In this document: positions 32,592-42,900 of the stretch, piece after piece
Position numbering within the stretch: position 1 is the stretch's first letter
How the letters are laid out: each line of letters opens with the position of its first letter
Assembly (NCBI RefSeq): GCF_019710635.1
Contig: NZ_JAIFZS010000047.1
Span: 41,457 to 105,456, forward strand
DNA from: Mycolicibacterium xanthum
GTDB lineage: Bacteria; Actinomycetota; Actinomycetes; Mycobacteriales; Mycobacteriaceae
Length of the DNA: 64,000 bases
Reading direction: 5' to 3'
Position numbers and translations under genes: made by a program
Notes under the pieces: generated by a model
Databases searched by the model: none
Told to the model about the DNA's origin: nothing
Seen by the model: only the letters and a program-made list of their open reading frames with translations

Positions 32592-35267
32592 GTGTCAGCT
32601 GATCCGGCGGCACTGCCTTCGGGGGTGCTGACGTTTCTGTTCACCGACGTGGAGGGCTCGACCCGTCGGTGGGAGACCGATGCCGAAGCGATGCGGGCGG
32701 CGCTGGCCGCCCATGACGAGGTGCTGCGTTCGGCGATCGAGACGCATGGCGGCTGGTTGTTCAAGCGCACCGGCGACGGGGTGTGCGCGGCGTTCGTTTC
32801 GCCGCGGTGCGCGGTGGATGCCGCGGTGGCCGCGCAGCGCGCGCTTCAGTTGCCGGTACGGATGGGAATCGTGACCGGCGAAGCCGAGCTGCGCGACGGT
32901 GACTACTTCGGGGCCGTGCTCAATCGGGCTGCGCGGGTGATGGCGGCCGGACACGGCGGCCAGATCCTGCTGACCGAATCGACGGCCGCAGTGCTCAGCG
33001 GAGTGGACCTCGCCGATCTGGGACCACGGCGGTTACGCGATCTGCCGAGCGCCGTCGAGGTGTTTCAGGTGCGCGCGCCGGGTCTGCGCACCGAGTTCCC
33101 GCCGCTGCGAACACTCGATACCGCGCCGGGCAACCTGCGGCCGGCGGTCACAAGCTTCATCGGCCGCCGGTCTGAGGTCGGCGAGGTGACCGCCGCGCTG
33201 CGGACGCATCGGCTCGTGACGCTGACCGGGGTGGGCGGGGTCGGCAAGACCCGCCTGGTACTCGAAGTTGCAGCACGGTTGGCGGACGAGTTCCCGGACG
33301 GGGTCTGGTTTTTCGAGTTGGCGGCGGTCACCGATCCGGCGGCGGTACCCGCTGCGGTGGCCGCGGTACTGGGCATCACCCAACAACCCGGCAAGAGCGT
33401 GGGTGAGTCGGTGGCCGCAGTGTTGGAGGGCCGGGTGCGGCTACTGGTGTTCGAAAACTGCGAGCACGTCGTCGAGGCCGCGGCTGATCTGATCGCGGCG
33501 ATCCTCGCCGCCTCGCCGACCGTGACGGTGTTGGCCACCAGCCGGGAGGCGCTGGGGATCGGCGACGAGTTGGTGTGGCCGGTGCCGGCGCTGGACGTCG
33601 AACAGGGGGTCGAGTCGGCGGCGGTGAACTTGTTCGTGGCACGCGCCCGCAGCGTGGCCCCGCACTTCTCGCTGACCGAGCCCGAGGATGCGAACGCGGT
33701 GGTGGAGATCTGTCGCCGCCTCGACGGGATTCCGTTGGCGATCGAGCTGGCAGCCTCGCGGATGGCCGCCATGAGTCCCAGTGAGGTGCGCGATCGTCTG
33801 GATGAGCGGTTTCGGCTGCTGGTCGGCTCCCGACGCGGCCTGGAACGCCACCAGACGCTGCGCCACGCGGTGGCATGGTCCTACGGCCTGCTCGGCGATG
33901 CGGAAAAGTCGCTGTTGACCAGGTGTTCGGTATTCGCCGGCGGGTTCGATCTGGAGAGCGCGTGCGCTGTGGCGAAACCCGACGGCGTCGAGGACTTCGC
34001 CACGCCGGACCTGCTGGAGGCCCTGGTGTGCACGTCGTTACTGGTGGCCGACGGGTCGGCCGGACGGACGCGGTTTTCGATGTCGGAAACCATCCGCCAG
34101 TTCGCCGAGGAGCAACTCGTGGCCGGCGGGGTGGCCACCGGGGTCCGGGCGGCGCATGCCCGCTACTTCGCCAGACGCGAAGCCGACATCCTGTCCCGCT
34201 GGGACAGCCCCCGCCAACCCGAGGTGTACGCGTGGTTCACCGCCGAGCTGGCCAACCTGCGCACCGCGTTCCGGTGGGCGGCTGACGACAGCGATCTCGA
34301 CGTCGCCGCCACCATCGCGACCTTCGCAGCGTTTCTCGGCCTGTGGGTCGATCAGTACGAACCCATTTCCTGGGCCGAAGAACTCATCGAGCCCGCCCGC
34401 ACCGCCGGCCACCCCCGGCTCGCATTCCTGTATGTGATGGCGTCACAGTGCTACCTCGCCGGACGGCCCGCGACCGCCGTCGGCTACAGCGACGCCGCCC
34501 AGGCGGTGTTCGGCGATGACTGCGGCGACGTGCCGTACGGCATCCAGGGCCTGCTGGGCGCTGCCTACCTGGTCGTCGGCCAGCCCGAACGGTCGGTCCA
34601 GTGGTGCCGCACCCAACTCGCGCGCGGTCGCGACACCCATACCTTCACCTGGTCGGCCCTGGTCTCCACGTTGGCGATCGCCGGTCGCGCTGACGAGGCA
34701 AGGGACGCCGCGACCGGTCTGATAGAGGCTGCCGAGGCCACCGGCAACCCGTGTGCGCTCTCGTTCTCGCTGATGGCCTATGGGCACGCTGTCGGCGACA
34801 CCGATCCCGGCCGGGCCCGTGCCGCCCTGCGTCGGGGCCTGCTGATCGCCGCCGACAGCGGCAACCGCGACACCGAGACGCACCTGGCGGCCACCCTGGC
34901 CCGACTCGAAACGCACTCCGGTGAGCCGCTGGCGGCGCTCGAATACTCCGCTGTAGCCATCGGCAACTACCACGATGCGGGTAACACCGCCAACATGCGT
35001 GCCGCGCTGGCCTCCCTCGCCATTTGTCTGGATCAGCTCGGATGTTACGAGCCGGCGGCCACTGTCGCCGGTTTCGCGTTGGATCCCATCACCGCGGCGT
35101 GGGTGCCCAAGATCAACACCGCGATCGCTCATCTGCGCGATGTCCTCGGTGACTCGACCTACGAAACGCTCGCCCACAGGGGCGAGGCGATGACCGCCGC
35201 CGCGATGGCGACCTACGCCTACGACCAGATCGCCCGGGCCCGAACAGATCTCGAACCCGTGGGCTGA
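32592..35267 (+). CDS. Class III nucleotide cyclase-NTPase-TPR signalling protein (no HTH)
   Basis: The ~891-aa protein has a class III cyclase homology domain (residues ~10-160) with GVLTFLFTDVEGSTRRWE, FKRTGDGVCAAF and GAVLNRAARV. The two metal Asp and the Asn/Arg of the catalytic set are present, so cyclase activity is plausible. An AAA/NB-ARC-like ATPase follows (Walker A GVGGVGKTR near 212, LLVFENCEHVVEAAADL, GLPL-like GIPLAIELAASRMA), then a TPR-like helical C-terminus. It resembles the mycobacterial Rv0890c/Rv1358/Rv2488c class but lacks the C-terminal LuxR helix-turn-helix. GTG 32592 gives the usual short N-terminus; ATG 32550 is possible. It is the first gene of the island and a paralogue of the protein at 39945. 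Confidence 0.85.
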   Translation: MSADPAALPSGVLTFLFTDVEGSTRRWETDAEAMRAALAAHDEVLRSAIETHGGWLFKRTGDGVCAAFVSPRCAVDAAVAAQRALQLPVRMGIVTGEAELRDGDYFGAVLNRAARVMAAGHGGQILLTESTAAVLSGVDLADLGPRRLRDLPSAVEVFQVRAPGLRTEFPPLRTLDTAPGNLRPAVTSFIGRRSEVGEVTAALRTHRLVTLTGVGGVGKTRLVLEVAARLADEFPDGVWFFELAAVTDPAAVPAAVAAVLGITQQPGKSVGESVAAVLEGRVRLLVFENCEHVVEAAADLIAAILAASPTVTVLATSREALGIGDELVWPVPALDVEQGVESAAVNLFVARARSVAPHFSLTEPEDANAVVEICRRLDGIPLAIELAASRMAAMSPSEVRDRLDERFRLLVGSRRGLERHQTLRHAVAWSYGLLGDAEKSLLTRCSVFAGGFDLESACAVAKPDGVEDFATPDLLEALVCTSLLVADGSAGRTRFSMSETIRQFAEEQLVAGGVATGVRAAHARYFARREADILSRWDSPRQPEVYAWFTAELANLRTAFRWAADDSDLDVAATIATFAAFLGLWVDQYEPISWAEELIEPARTAGHPRLAFLYVMASQCYLAGRPATAVGYSDAAQAVFGDDCGDVPYGIQGLLGAAYLVVGQPERSVQWCRTQLARGRDTHTFTWSALVSTLAIAGRADEARDAATGLIEAAEATGNPCALSFSLMAYGHAVGDTDPGRARAALRRGLLIAADSGNRDTETHLAATLARLETHSGEPLAALEYSAVAIGNYHDAGNTANMRAALASLAICLDQLGCYEPAATVAGFALDPITAAWVPKINTAIAHLRDVLGDSTYETLAHRGEAMTAAAMATYAYDQIARARTDLEPVG

Positions 35268-35420
35268 CGGACAAACCCGCTCTCGGTCGATGAGAAATCC
35301 GACGCGGGGCGGAGCCCGCTTGATCATCGGCACCGGGGCTCACGGCGCTTCGCCGATCATGCCCGAGGCGGCGGCGAAGGCCGCGCACTGCGACCGCGGG
35401 ACGCCGGGTGGCGGTCGGGG

Positions 35421-37811
35421 TCATCGTGGCGGTGTGACCTGTTGTTCGAGTTCGAGGATCTGGCCGGTGGTTTTCACCACCGTGTCGGGGTTCAGGCTCA
35501 TCGAGTCGATCCCCAGCCGCACCAGGAACTCGGCCATGTCGGGGTAGTCCGAAGGCGCCTGCCCGCACAGGCCGGAGTGGATTCCGTTGCGGCGGCAGCC
35601 TTCCACCGCCATCCGGATCATCGTCTTGACGCCTTCGTCGCGTTCGTCGAAGTCGAACGCCACGATCTCGCTGTCGCGGTCGACCCCCAGCGTGAGCTGG
35701 GTGAGGTCGTTGGAGCCGATGGAGAACCCGTCGAATCGCTTCGCGAACTCGTTGATCATGATCACGTTGTTCGGGATCTCGCACATCGCGTACACCTGAA
35801 GCCCGTTCTCGCCCCGCCGCAGACCGTGTTTGGCCATCTCCTCCAGTACGAGGTCGGCTTCGGTCACCCGGCGCACGAACGGGATCATCAGCACCACGTT
35901 CGTCAGGCCCATCTCGTCGCGCACGCGTTTCATCGCCTGACACTCCAGCGCGAAACCCTCGGCGTACGCCGGATGTGCGTAGCGTGACGCCCCCCGGAAC
36001 CCGATCATCGGGTTCTCTTCGTGCGGCTCGAAGGCCGCTCCGCCGACCAGGCTGGCGTATTCGTTGGACTTGAAGTCCGACATCCGCACCACGACCGGCT
36101 TGGGCCAGAAGGCGGCTCCGATGGTGCCGACCCCTTCGGACAGCCGCTCCACGAAGAAGGACCCGCCGTCGGAGTAGGCATAGGTCAGCCGGTCGATGGT
36201 GCGCCGGGCCTCGAGATCATCGACCTTGTCCGGATGCAGCAGGGCCAGCGGGTGGACCTTGATGTACTCGTTGATGATGAACTCCAGCCGGGCGAGCCCG
36301 ACGCCGTCGTTCGGCAGGAACGACGTCTTAAAGGCCAGGTCCGGGTTTCCGAGGTTGAGCATGATCTCGGTTCGGGGCCGCGCCATCTCGGTCAGCTCGG
36401 TCTGATCGACGTGGAAGGGCACCTCGCCCTCGTACACGCGACCCGTCTCGCCCTCGGCGCACGACACCGTCACCACCGCACCATCGGGCACACTGGTCGT
36501 CCCGTCGCCGGTGCCCACCACGGCAGGAATGCCCAGTTCGCGGGCGATGATCGCGGCATGACAGGTCCGCCCGCCGCGATTGGTGACGATCGCCGCCGCC
36601 ATCTTCATCACCGGCTCCCAGTCCGGTGTGGTGGTGTCGGACACCAGCACCTCACCCGGTTTGAAGTCGGACAGGTGGGTGAGATTGTCGATCCGTCGCA
36701 CCGTCCCCGAGGCGATCTTCTCGCCCACCGAACGCCCCTCGACCAGGACCTCACCCCCACCGTCGAGGGTGAACGTCTCCAGCGTCGTGCCGCTGCGCTG
36801 GGAGGCCACCGTCTCCGGACGCGCCTGGACGATGTACATCTTGCCGTCGATCCCGTCCTTGGCCCATTCCATGTCCATCGGCCGCCCGTAGTGGGCCTCG
36901 ATCGCACACGCGTACCCGGCCAGTTCCAGCACGTCCTCGTCGGTGAGACAGAACCGGGCACGGTCGGCCTTTGGGGTGGGAATGTTGCGGGTCGTCTCCT
37001 TGGTCCCACCCTCGACGTAAACCATCTTGACCGCCTTGTCGCCGATCAGGCGGCGCAACACCGCACGGTGCCCGGCCAGGTATGTCGGCTTGTGAACGTA
37101 GAACTCGTCGGGGTCGACAGCGCCCTGAACCACGTTCTCGCCCAGGCCGTAGGCACCGGTGATGAAGACCGCGTCGGGGAAGCCCGATTCGGTCTCGATG
37201 GAGAACATCACGCCGGACGAGGCGAGGTCGGAGCGCACCATCTTCATCACACCGATCGACAGCGACACCCCGAAGTGGTCGAAGCCCTGGTCGATGCGGT
37301 AGTGGATGGCGCGATCGGTGAACAGGCTGGCGAAACACCGGCGGCACGTGTCGAGGAGACTCTCTTCACCCTTGACGTTGAGATAGGTGTCCTGCTGGCC
37401 GGCGAAGCTCGCCGTCGGTAGGTCTTCGGCGGTCGCCGAACTCCGTACCGCCAGGCTGACGTCCTCGCCGTACTCGTCCTGGAGTTTGCGGTAGGCGTCG
37501 AGAATTTCTGTGGCCAGGTCGTCCGGGAGCCCGGCCCCGTAGACGAGCTCCCGGGCCCGTTTGCCCTTGCGCGCCAGCGCGGTCACATCGACCGGGTCGA
37601 TGTCGTCGAGTTCGGCGTGCAGCGGGTCCCAGGCGCCCGCGCTGTCCAGCATGTAGCGGTAGGCATCGGCCGTGATCGCGAACCCGTTGGGGATGCGCAC
37701 ACCCTGTTCCGACAGCTTCTGGAACATCTCACCCAGCGAGGCGTTCTTACCGCCGACCAGCGGGACGTCGTCGATCCCGACCTCGTCGAAGAAACGCACG
37801 TACTGACTCAT
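35421..37811 (-). CDS. ppsA: Phosphoenolpyruvate synthase PpsA
   Basis: The 796-aa protein has the N-terminal ATP-binding domain (VPLVGGKNASLGEM, VRSSATAEDLPTASFAGQQD), the phosphohistidine domain with NRGGRTCHAAIIARELG (catalytic His near residue 420) and the C-terminal PEP-utilising barrel ending SIGSNDLTQLTLGVDRDS and GLCGQAPSDYPD. It converts pyruvate and ATP to PEP, AMP and phosphate, a gluconeogenic step. ATG 37811 is preceded by AGGGAGGA on the minus strand. It is divergent from pfkA, whose product works in the opposite pathway. A small open frame ends in ATGA overlap with its start (37808-37918). Confidence 0.95.
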   Translation of the reverse strand: MSQYVRFFDEVGIDDVPLVGGKNASLGEMFQKLSEQGVRIPNGFAITADAYRYMLDSAGAWDPLHAELDDIDPVDVTALARKGKRARELVYGAGLPDDLATEILDAYRKLQDEYGEDVSLAVRSSATAEDLPTASFAGQQDTYLNVKGEESLLDTCRRCFASLFTDRAIHYRIDQGFDHFGVSLSIGVMKMVRSDLASSGVMFSIETESGFPDAVFITGAYGLGENVVQGAVDPDEFYVHKPTYLAGHRAVLRRLIGDKAVKMVYVEGGTKETTRNIPTPKADRARFCLTDEDVLELAGYACAIEAHYGRPMDMEWAKDGIDGKMYIVQARPETVASQRSGTTLETFTLDGGGEVLVEGRSVGEKIASGTVRRIDNLTHLSDFKPGEVLVSDTTTPDWEPVMKMAAAIVTNRGGRTCHAAIIARELGIPAVVGTGDGTTSVPDGAVVTVSCAEGETGRVYEGEVPFHVDQTELTEMARPRTEIMLNLGNPDLAFKTSFLPNDGVGLARLEFIINEYIKVHPLALLHPDKVDDLEARRTIDRLTYAYSDGGSFFVERLSEGVGTIGAAFWPKPVVVRMSDFKSNEYASLVGGAAFEPHEENPMIGFRGASRYAHPAYAEGFALECQAMKRVRDEMGLTNVVLMIPFVRRVTEADLVLEEMAKHGLRRGENGLQVYAMCEIPNNVIMINEFAKRFDGFSIGSNDLTQLTLGVDRDSEIVAFDFDERDEGVKTMIRMAVEGCRRNGIHSGLCGQAPSDYPDMAEFLVRLGIDSMSLNPDTVVKTTGQILELEQQVTPPR

Positions 37812-37918
37812 AAATTGTCCTCCCTAATGTGCTTGCCGATGTCGGTCAGTCGCTTGCGGCCTGTCTCGTTGGGCTCTGGCGTCGCCACCCCAGCGCTGCG
37901 CGCGTTTCTGCGTCGCAT
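37808..37918 (-). CDS. Possible 36-aa upstream ORF coupled to ppsA
   Basis: An open frame from ATG 37918 ends with a TGA that overlaps the ppsA ATG (ATGA). The product would be 36 aa, strongly basic at the start (MRRRNARSAG) and ending TGRKRLTDIGKHIREDNL, which could be amphipathic. ppsA has its own AGGGAGGA site inside the last codons. I do not recognise the peptide, and the wider frame is open by chance in this GC-rich DNA, so this is a weak call. Confidence 0.25.
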   Translation of the reverse strand: MRRRNARSAGVATPEPNETGRKRLTDIGKHIREDNL

Positions 37919-38152
37919 GCACCGCAGCGTAGTGATCAGTCCAACCGCCCATACCCGAAATCCGGCGATGGGGTCCCCGGGGGCAGACCGGCCTCCGCGA
38001 TCAGGGGTGGGAGAAACTGTCGCAGAGGGTGTTTCGATCTCCCAGCGGCTCGCCCCGACCGGCCGGGGCAGTTTGGGCCGGCTGACAACCGATTCGGCCG
38101 CACCTGTTCGACAAACCAGCGGTGAGTGGCCGGCTGACGTAGGGTTCGCTTC
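37919..38152. promoter_or_regulatory. Divergent ppsA/pfkA intergenic region
   Basis: This region separates the ppsA leader and pfkA. I see no palindrome strong enough to call an operator. It must hold promoters for both directions. The pfkA GTG start at 38153 lacks a good ribosome binding site, so a leaderless message is possible. Confidence 0.35.
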
Positions 38153-39289
38153 GTGAGGCCTCCGATCAAGCGGATCGCGCTGAGCACCGGCGGTGGTGAC
38201 GCGCCGGGACTCAACGCCGTCATCCGCGCGGCCACCCTGGCGGCCCGGAACCGCGACTGGGACGTTGTCGGGATCCGCGACGGCTACAACGGGTTGCTTT
38301 TCCCCGACGAGTATCCCGACGGCGGGTTGATCGAGCTGACGCGGGACAGCGTCCGCGGCATCATCCACCAGGGCGGCACGATCATCGGCACCACCAATCG
38401 TGGCAACCCGACCGCCTATCCCATGCGGCAGCCTGACGGCACCTGGAAAGAGGTGGACCGAACCCAGGAACTGCTCGCCCGCTTCGACGAGCACGGTATC
38501 GATGCGTTGATCACGATCGGCGGCGACGGATCGCTGACGATAGGCCGCCATCTGCACGAGGCCGGGCTGCGCCTGGTCGGCGTGCCCAAGACGATCGACA
38601 ACGATCTGGAAAAGACGACCTCGACGTTCGGCTTCGACACCGCCGTCGACTTCGCCTCGGAGTGCATCGACAGGCTGTTCTCCACTGCAACGTCGCACGG
38701 CCGGGTCATCGTGGTCGAGGTGATGGGCCGCTACGCCGGGTGGATCGCCCTGAACGCCGGCATGGCGTCGGGGGCGCACGCGATCCTCATCCCCGAGATC
38801 CCGTTCGACCTCGAGCACGTGGCGGCCTTGATCACCCACCGCGAGCAGCACGGGGCGAAGTTCTCCATCATCTGCGTCGCCGAGGGAGCCGTGCCGGCCG
38901 GTGGAGAGCTGTCGATCGTGGGCAGGGCGGTGGGACAGGCCGAACGGCTCGGGGGTGTCGGCGCCAAAGTCGCCAACCAGCTCGAGGCGATCACCGGACG
39001 GGAGACCCGCACGGTCGTGCTCGGTCACCTGCTGCGGGGTGGCTCACCCACGTCGTTCGACCGGCTGCTCGGGCTGCGCTTCGGCGCTGCCGCGGTGCGC
39101 GCACTCGACGAGGGACACACCGGCGTCATGGTGGCGCTGAATCCACCGACGGTGGACTACATACCCCTCGAAGAGGCCATCAGCCGACAGAAGACCGTCC
39201 CGCTGGACTGCGACTCGATAGCGACCGCCCGCGACCTGGGGATCAACTTCGGCGACGAACCGCCGCGGCACAGCGCGATCGGGCGGTGA
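38153..39289 (+). CDS. pfkA: 6-phosphofructokinase PfkA, ATP-type by key residues
   Basis: The 378-aa protein has STGGGDAPGLNAVIRA at the nucleotide site, GGDGSLTIG near residue 123, PKTIDNDLE near residue 145, and GRYAGWIALNAGMASGA. The Gly in GGDGS is the ATP-using type, as PPi enzymes have Asp there. The Lys in PKTID is the group III actinobacterial form. It phosphorylates fructose 6-phosphate in glycolysis. GTG 38153 begins the conserved MRPPIKRIALSTGG. The gene is additional to the usual mycobacterial gene order at this locus and sits back-to-back with ppsA. Confidence 0.92.
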   Translation: MRPPIKRIALSTGGGDAPGLNAVIRAATLAARNRDWDVVGIRDGYNGLLFPDEYPDGGLIELTRDSVRGIIHQGGTIIGTTNRGNPTAYPMRQPDGTWKEVDRTQELLARFDEHGIDALITIGGDGSLTIGRHLHEAGLRLVGVPKTIDNDLEKTTSTFGFDTAVDFASECIDRLFSTATSHGRVIVVEVMGRYAGWIALNAGMASGAHAILIPEIPFDLEHVAALITHREQHGAKFSIICVAEGAVPAGGELSIVGRAVGQAERLGGVGAKVANQLEAITGRETRTVVLGHLLRGGSPTSFDRLLGLRFGAAAVRALDEGHTGVMVALNPPTVDYIPLEEAISRQKTVPLDCDSIATARDLGINFGDEPPRHSAIGR

Positions 39290-39322
39290 TCCGGATCTAG
39301 CCGGACACGCGCCAGGGCCCAC

Positions 39323-39673
39323 TTAGATCGTTCCCTTTACGATCAATCCGGTCAGGACCTCTCGGATCTCGTCGGCGGTCAGTCCCCGGCCATCCACCTC
39401 GTGAGCGATCAGTCCGGAGATCAGGTCGCCGCCTGGACGGTGGCAACGATCGGCGATCAGCACGTCGACGTATGAACCGACGGCATCCCACGTCCGGAAG
39501 TCGTCGGCATGGTCGACCCACCGAGATATCTGGTGCCAGTCGCGGACCGGCGCTCCCAGGGCAGCGCAGAGCCCGCCCAGGCGCGGTCCCAGGATGACCC
39601 AGGCGACGTCGTCCTCGGATGGCGACGTGCGCCGCGCCGACAGCAGCTCCGACGGGTCGGGTGTCGAGTCCAT
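39323..39673 (-). pseudogene. Truncated cytochrome P450 fragment
   Basis: The 116-aa open frame contains SYVDVLIADRCHRPGGDLIS and EVDGRGLTADEIREVLTGLI, the region just before and into the I-helix of actinobacterial P450s, and then stops at VKGTI where the family continues with the TT of the oxygen-binding motif. The heme-binding Cys loop and the N-terminal third are missing. It is therefore a remnant without enzymatic function. It starts ATG 39673 with GGGAGC upstream, so a short protein could still be made. It marks past loss of a gene in the island. Confidence 0.8.
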
Positions 39674-39944
39674 GCTCAGCTCCCGGTGTTGGTGGACCAC
39701 GTCGATCCTGACACCCAGCTGACCGGCCAACATCGGCACACACGCGCATTTCGATGGATGCCGAGGCGCAGACCACAAGGCCCGGGGCGCACCAGGAACG
39801 GGACCCGGAGCTGTCCTCGCCTCGGCTCTCGGCCGGCCCCGCCAGGGCCGAGACCGCGGGATTTACGCCCTTGAGCGGATGTTCCGCCCCGTGCATCCGC
39901 GGACGCTGACTAGCATGAGCGCGACTGCCTGGAGTGACACTGAC

Positions 39945-42900
39945 ATGGCCGACCTGCTTCCGTCCGGAACGGTGACGCTGCTGCTCGCCGACGTCGAGGG
40001 ATCGACGCGGCTGTGGGAGCGACAACCCGGGGCGATGTCCGCGGCCATCGCCCGACTCAACAGCGCGGCCGACCAGTCCGTCGCGGTACACCAGGGTGTT
40101 CGGCCGCTCGAGCAGGGTGAGGGCGACAGCTTCGTCGCAGCTTTTGCGCGGGCCAGCGACGCACTCGCCTGCGCGCTCGAATTGCAGCGCATGGACTTGG
40201 CGCCGATCCGCCTTCGGATCGGCGTGCACACCGGCGAAGTGCTGCTGCGCGACGAGTCCAACTACGCCGGCACGACTGTCAACAAGACCGCTCGTCTGCG
40301 GGACCTGGCCCACGGCGGGCAGACGGTGGTGTCCGGGGCCACCGAGGAAGTCGTCGAGGACCGAATCCCGGACGGCGCGTGGCTGACCGAACTGGGCAAC
40401 CACGTGTTGCGTGATGTGCCACGCCGGGTACGCGTCCTCCAACTCTGCCATCCCGATCTGCGCGCCGACTTCCCGCCGCTGCGCACGGCCGATAGCGTCG
40501 CCAGTCACAACCTTCCCGCTCAGCTGACGACCTTCGTCGGGCGCCGCGACCAGATCGCGGAGGTCCGGGCGACGGTGGCCGGCAACCGGCTGACGACCCT
40601 GACCGGCGCGGGCGGCGCCGGCAAGACGCGACTGTCCGTCGAGGTGGCCTCCCGGCTCGCCGACGAATTTCCCGCCGGCATCTGGTACACAGACCTCGCC
40701 CCGGTCATGTACGCCGAGGTAGTCCCACTCGCCGTGGCCCGCGCTCTGGGCCTGCCGGATCAACCCGGCCGCTCGATCACCGAGACGGTGATGCGCTACG
40801 TAGGCGAACGCCGGATCCTGCTGGTGCTGGACAACTGCGAGCACCTCCTGGAACCGTGCGCTGCCCTCACCAGTGAGTTGCTGGGCAGCTGCGCCAATGC
40901 CGCGATCCTGGCGACCAGCCGGGAACCCCTCATGGTGCCCGGTGAGGTCATCTGGCAGGTGCCCTCGCTGTCTGTGACCGACGAGGCCGTCGAATTGTTC
41001 GCCGATCGCGCCCGGCGGGCCCGTCCCGACTTCGCGGTGACCGCCGCCAATGCCGCGGCGGTGACCGAGATATGCCGCCGCCTCGACGGCATGCCCTTGG
41101 CCATCGAACTCGCGGCGGCGCGCATCCGGGCGCTATCGCTCGACGAGATCGTGGGTGGCCTGCACGACCGCTTCCGGCTCCTCACCGGCGGCGCCCGCAC
41201 CGCAGTGCGGCGCCAGCAGACCCTACGCGCGTCCGTCGACTGGTCGCACGCACTGCTGACCGAAGCCGAGCGCGTCTTGTTCCGCCGACTGTCGGTGTTC
41301 ATGGGCGGCTTCGATCTCGGCGCGGCCCACGCGGTGGCGGGCGCCACGGAGATGGAGGCCTATCAGGTGCTGGACCAGCTGGGCTTGCTGGTCGACAAGT
41401 CTCTGGTGGTCGCCGACAACTCAAGCGGTTCAACACGTTATCGGCTGCTGGAAACGGTTCGCCAGTATGCGCTGGAGAAACTGGGCGAATCCGGAGAAGC
41501 CGACCGGATCCGCGTCCGGCACCGCGATCACTTCGCGTCGCTGGCCCGCAGACTGGATTCGCCGGCCCGCAACGACTACGAGCAGCTCATCGAACAGGCA
41601 GAGACCGAGTTGGACAACCTGCGGGCGGCATTCTCCTGGAGCCACGAAAACGGCGACGCCGCTGCGGCACTCGATCTCGCGTCGTCACTGCAATCGCTGT
41701 GGCTGGCGCGGGGCAGGCTGGTCGAAGGGCTGGCCTGGCTCACGGCGGCGCTCGACACCGCTGGAGCACAACCCGACGTGCCCCGCGCGCGGGCACTCGC
41801 CGATGAGGCGGTCCTGAACTCGTGGGTCGATGTCACCGCCAGTCGCCAGCACGCCATGGAGGCACTCGCCATCGCTCGGGATGCGGACGACGTGCCCCTG
41901 CTGACCCGGGCGCTGACCGCTTGCGCGTGTATCACCGCACACGACCCCGAGATCGCGCAACCGTACTTCGACGAGGCGATCGGTATGGCAAGGGAATTGG
42001 ACGATTCCTGGCGGCTGAGCCTGATTCTCGGCCGACAGGCGTACGGCGCCTTCATGGCAGGCGATTTGGCCGCTGCGGAGCGAATCGGCCGTGAAGGACT
42101 GGGCCTGGCCGACGCGATCGGCGACCATTTCAACTCGCGGCAGTGCCGCTGGGTGATCATCGACGTCATGAGCCTGTGCGGTGAGTTGACAGCCGCGTTG
42201 GCGCAGACCCCCGAGTTCGTCGCCGAAGCCACCGCCGGGCACGACGCGATGAACAGGACGATCGGCCAGATGATCGAGGCGACCCTGCTGGCCTGGAGCG
42301 GCGAAGGCGAGAAGGCCTGCGCCGCTGCTCGATTGTGTATCGAATCGGGCGCAGAGATGGCCGGGCTGTTCGACCAGGGCGCCTATTCGATGCTGGGCAT
42401 CGCGTGCCTGGCGGCCGGCGATCTCGCCGGAGCACGGCAGGCCTTGCAGGATACGCGGGAAGCCCACATCAATCTTCCCGCCGAACGGACGAACCTGGTC
42501 ATCATCGGCGAGTTGGCGTTGGCCTGCGGCGATCTCGCCGACGCCAGGCAGTGGCTGGATGAGGCGGTCGTCTCGGTGCAGGGCTGGTGGCAGTGCTCGG
42601 CACTGTCGGTGCGTGCCAGGGTCCATCTGGCGGCACACGATCTCGACCGGGCGGCCGCCGACGCCTACCGGGCGTTGTCGCTGGCCGCCGAGAGCGGCGG
42701 ATACATCACCGTCCCCGAGATCCTGGAATCCATCGCGGAATTGGCGTGCCATCACGACAGCCCCAGCGAAGCCGCCCGGCTCTACGGCGCAGCAGAGGCG
42801 GCCCGATCGCGGATCGGCGTGGTCAGGTTCCCGGTCTACGATGGCCGGCACCGGGCTTCGCTGACCGCACTGCATACTTCCCTGGGCGACAAGGATTTCG

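Noticed and set aside
35268..35420. Gene or clear terminator between the cyclase-NTPase gene and ppsA
   Set aside because: Only short, imperfect inverted repeats (ATCGGC/GCCGAT) are seen; no coding or strong hairpin signal.
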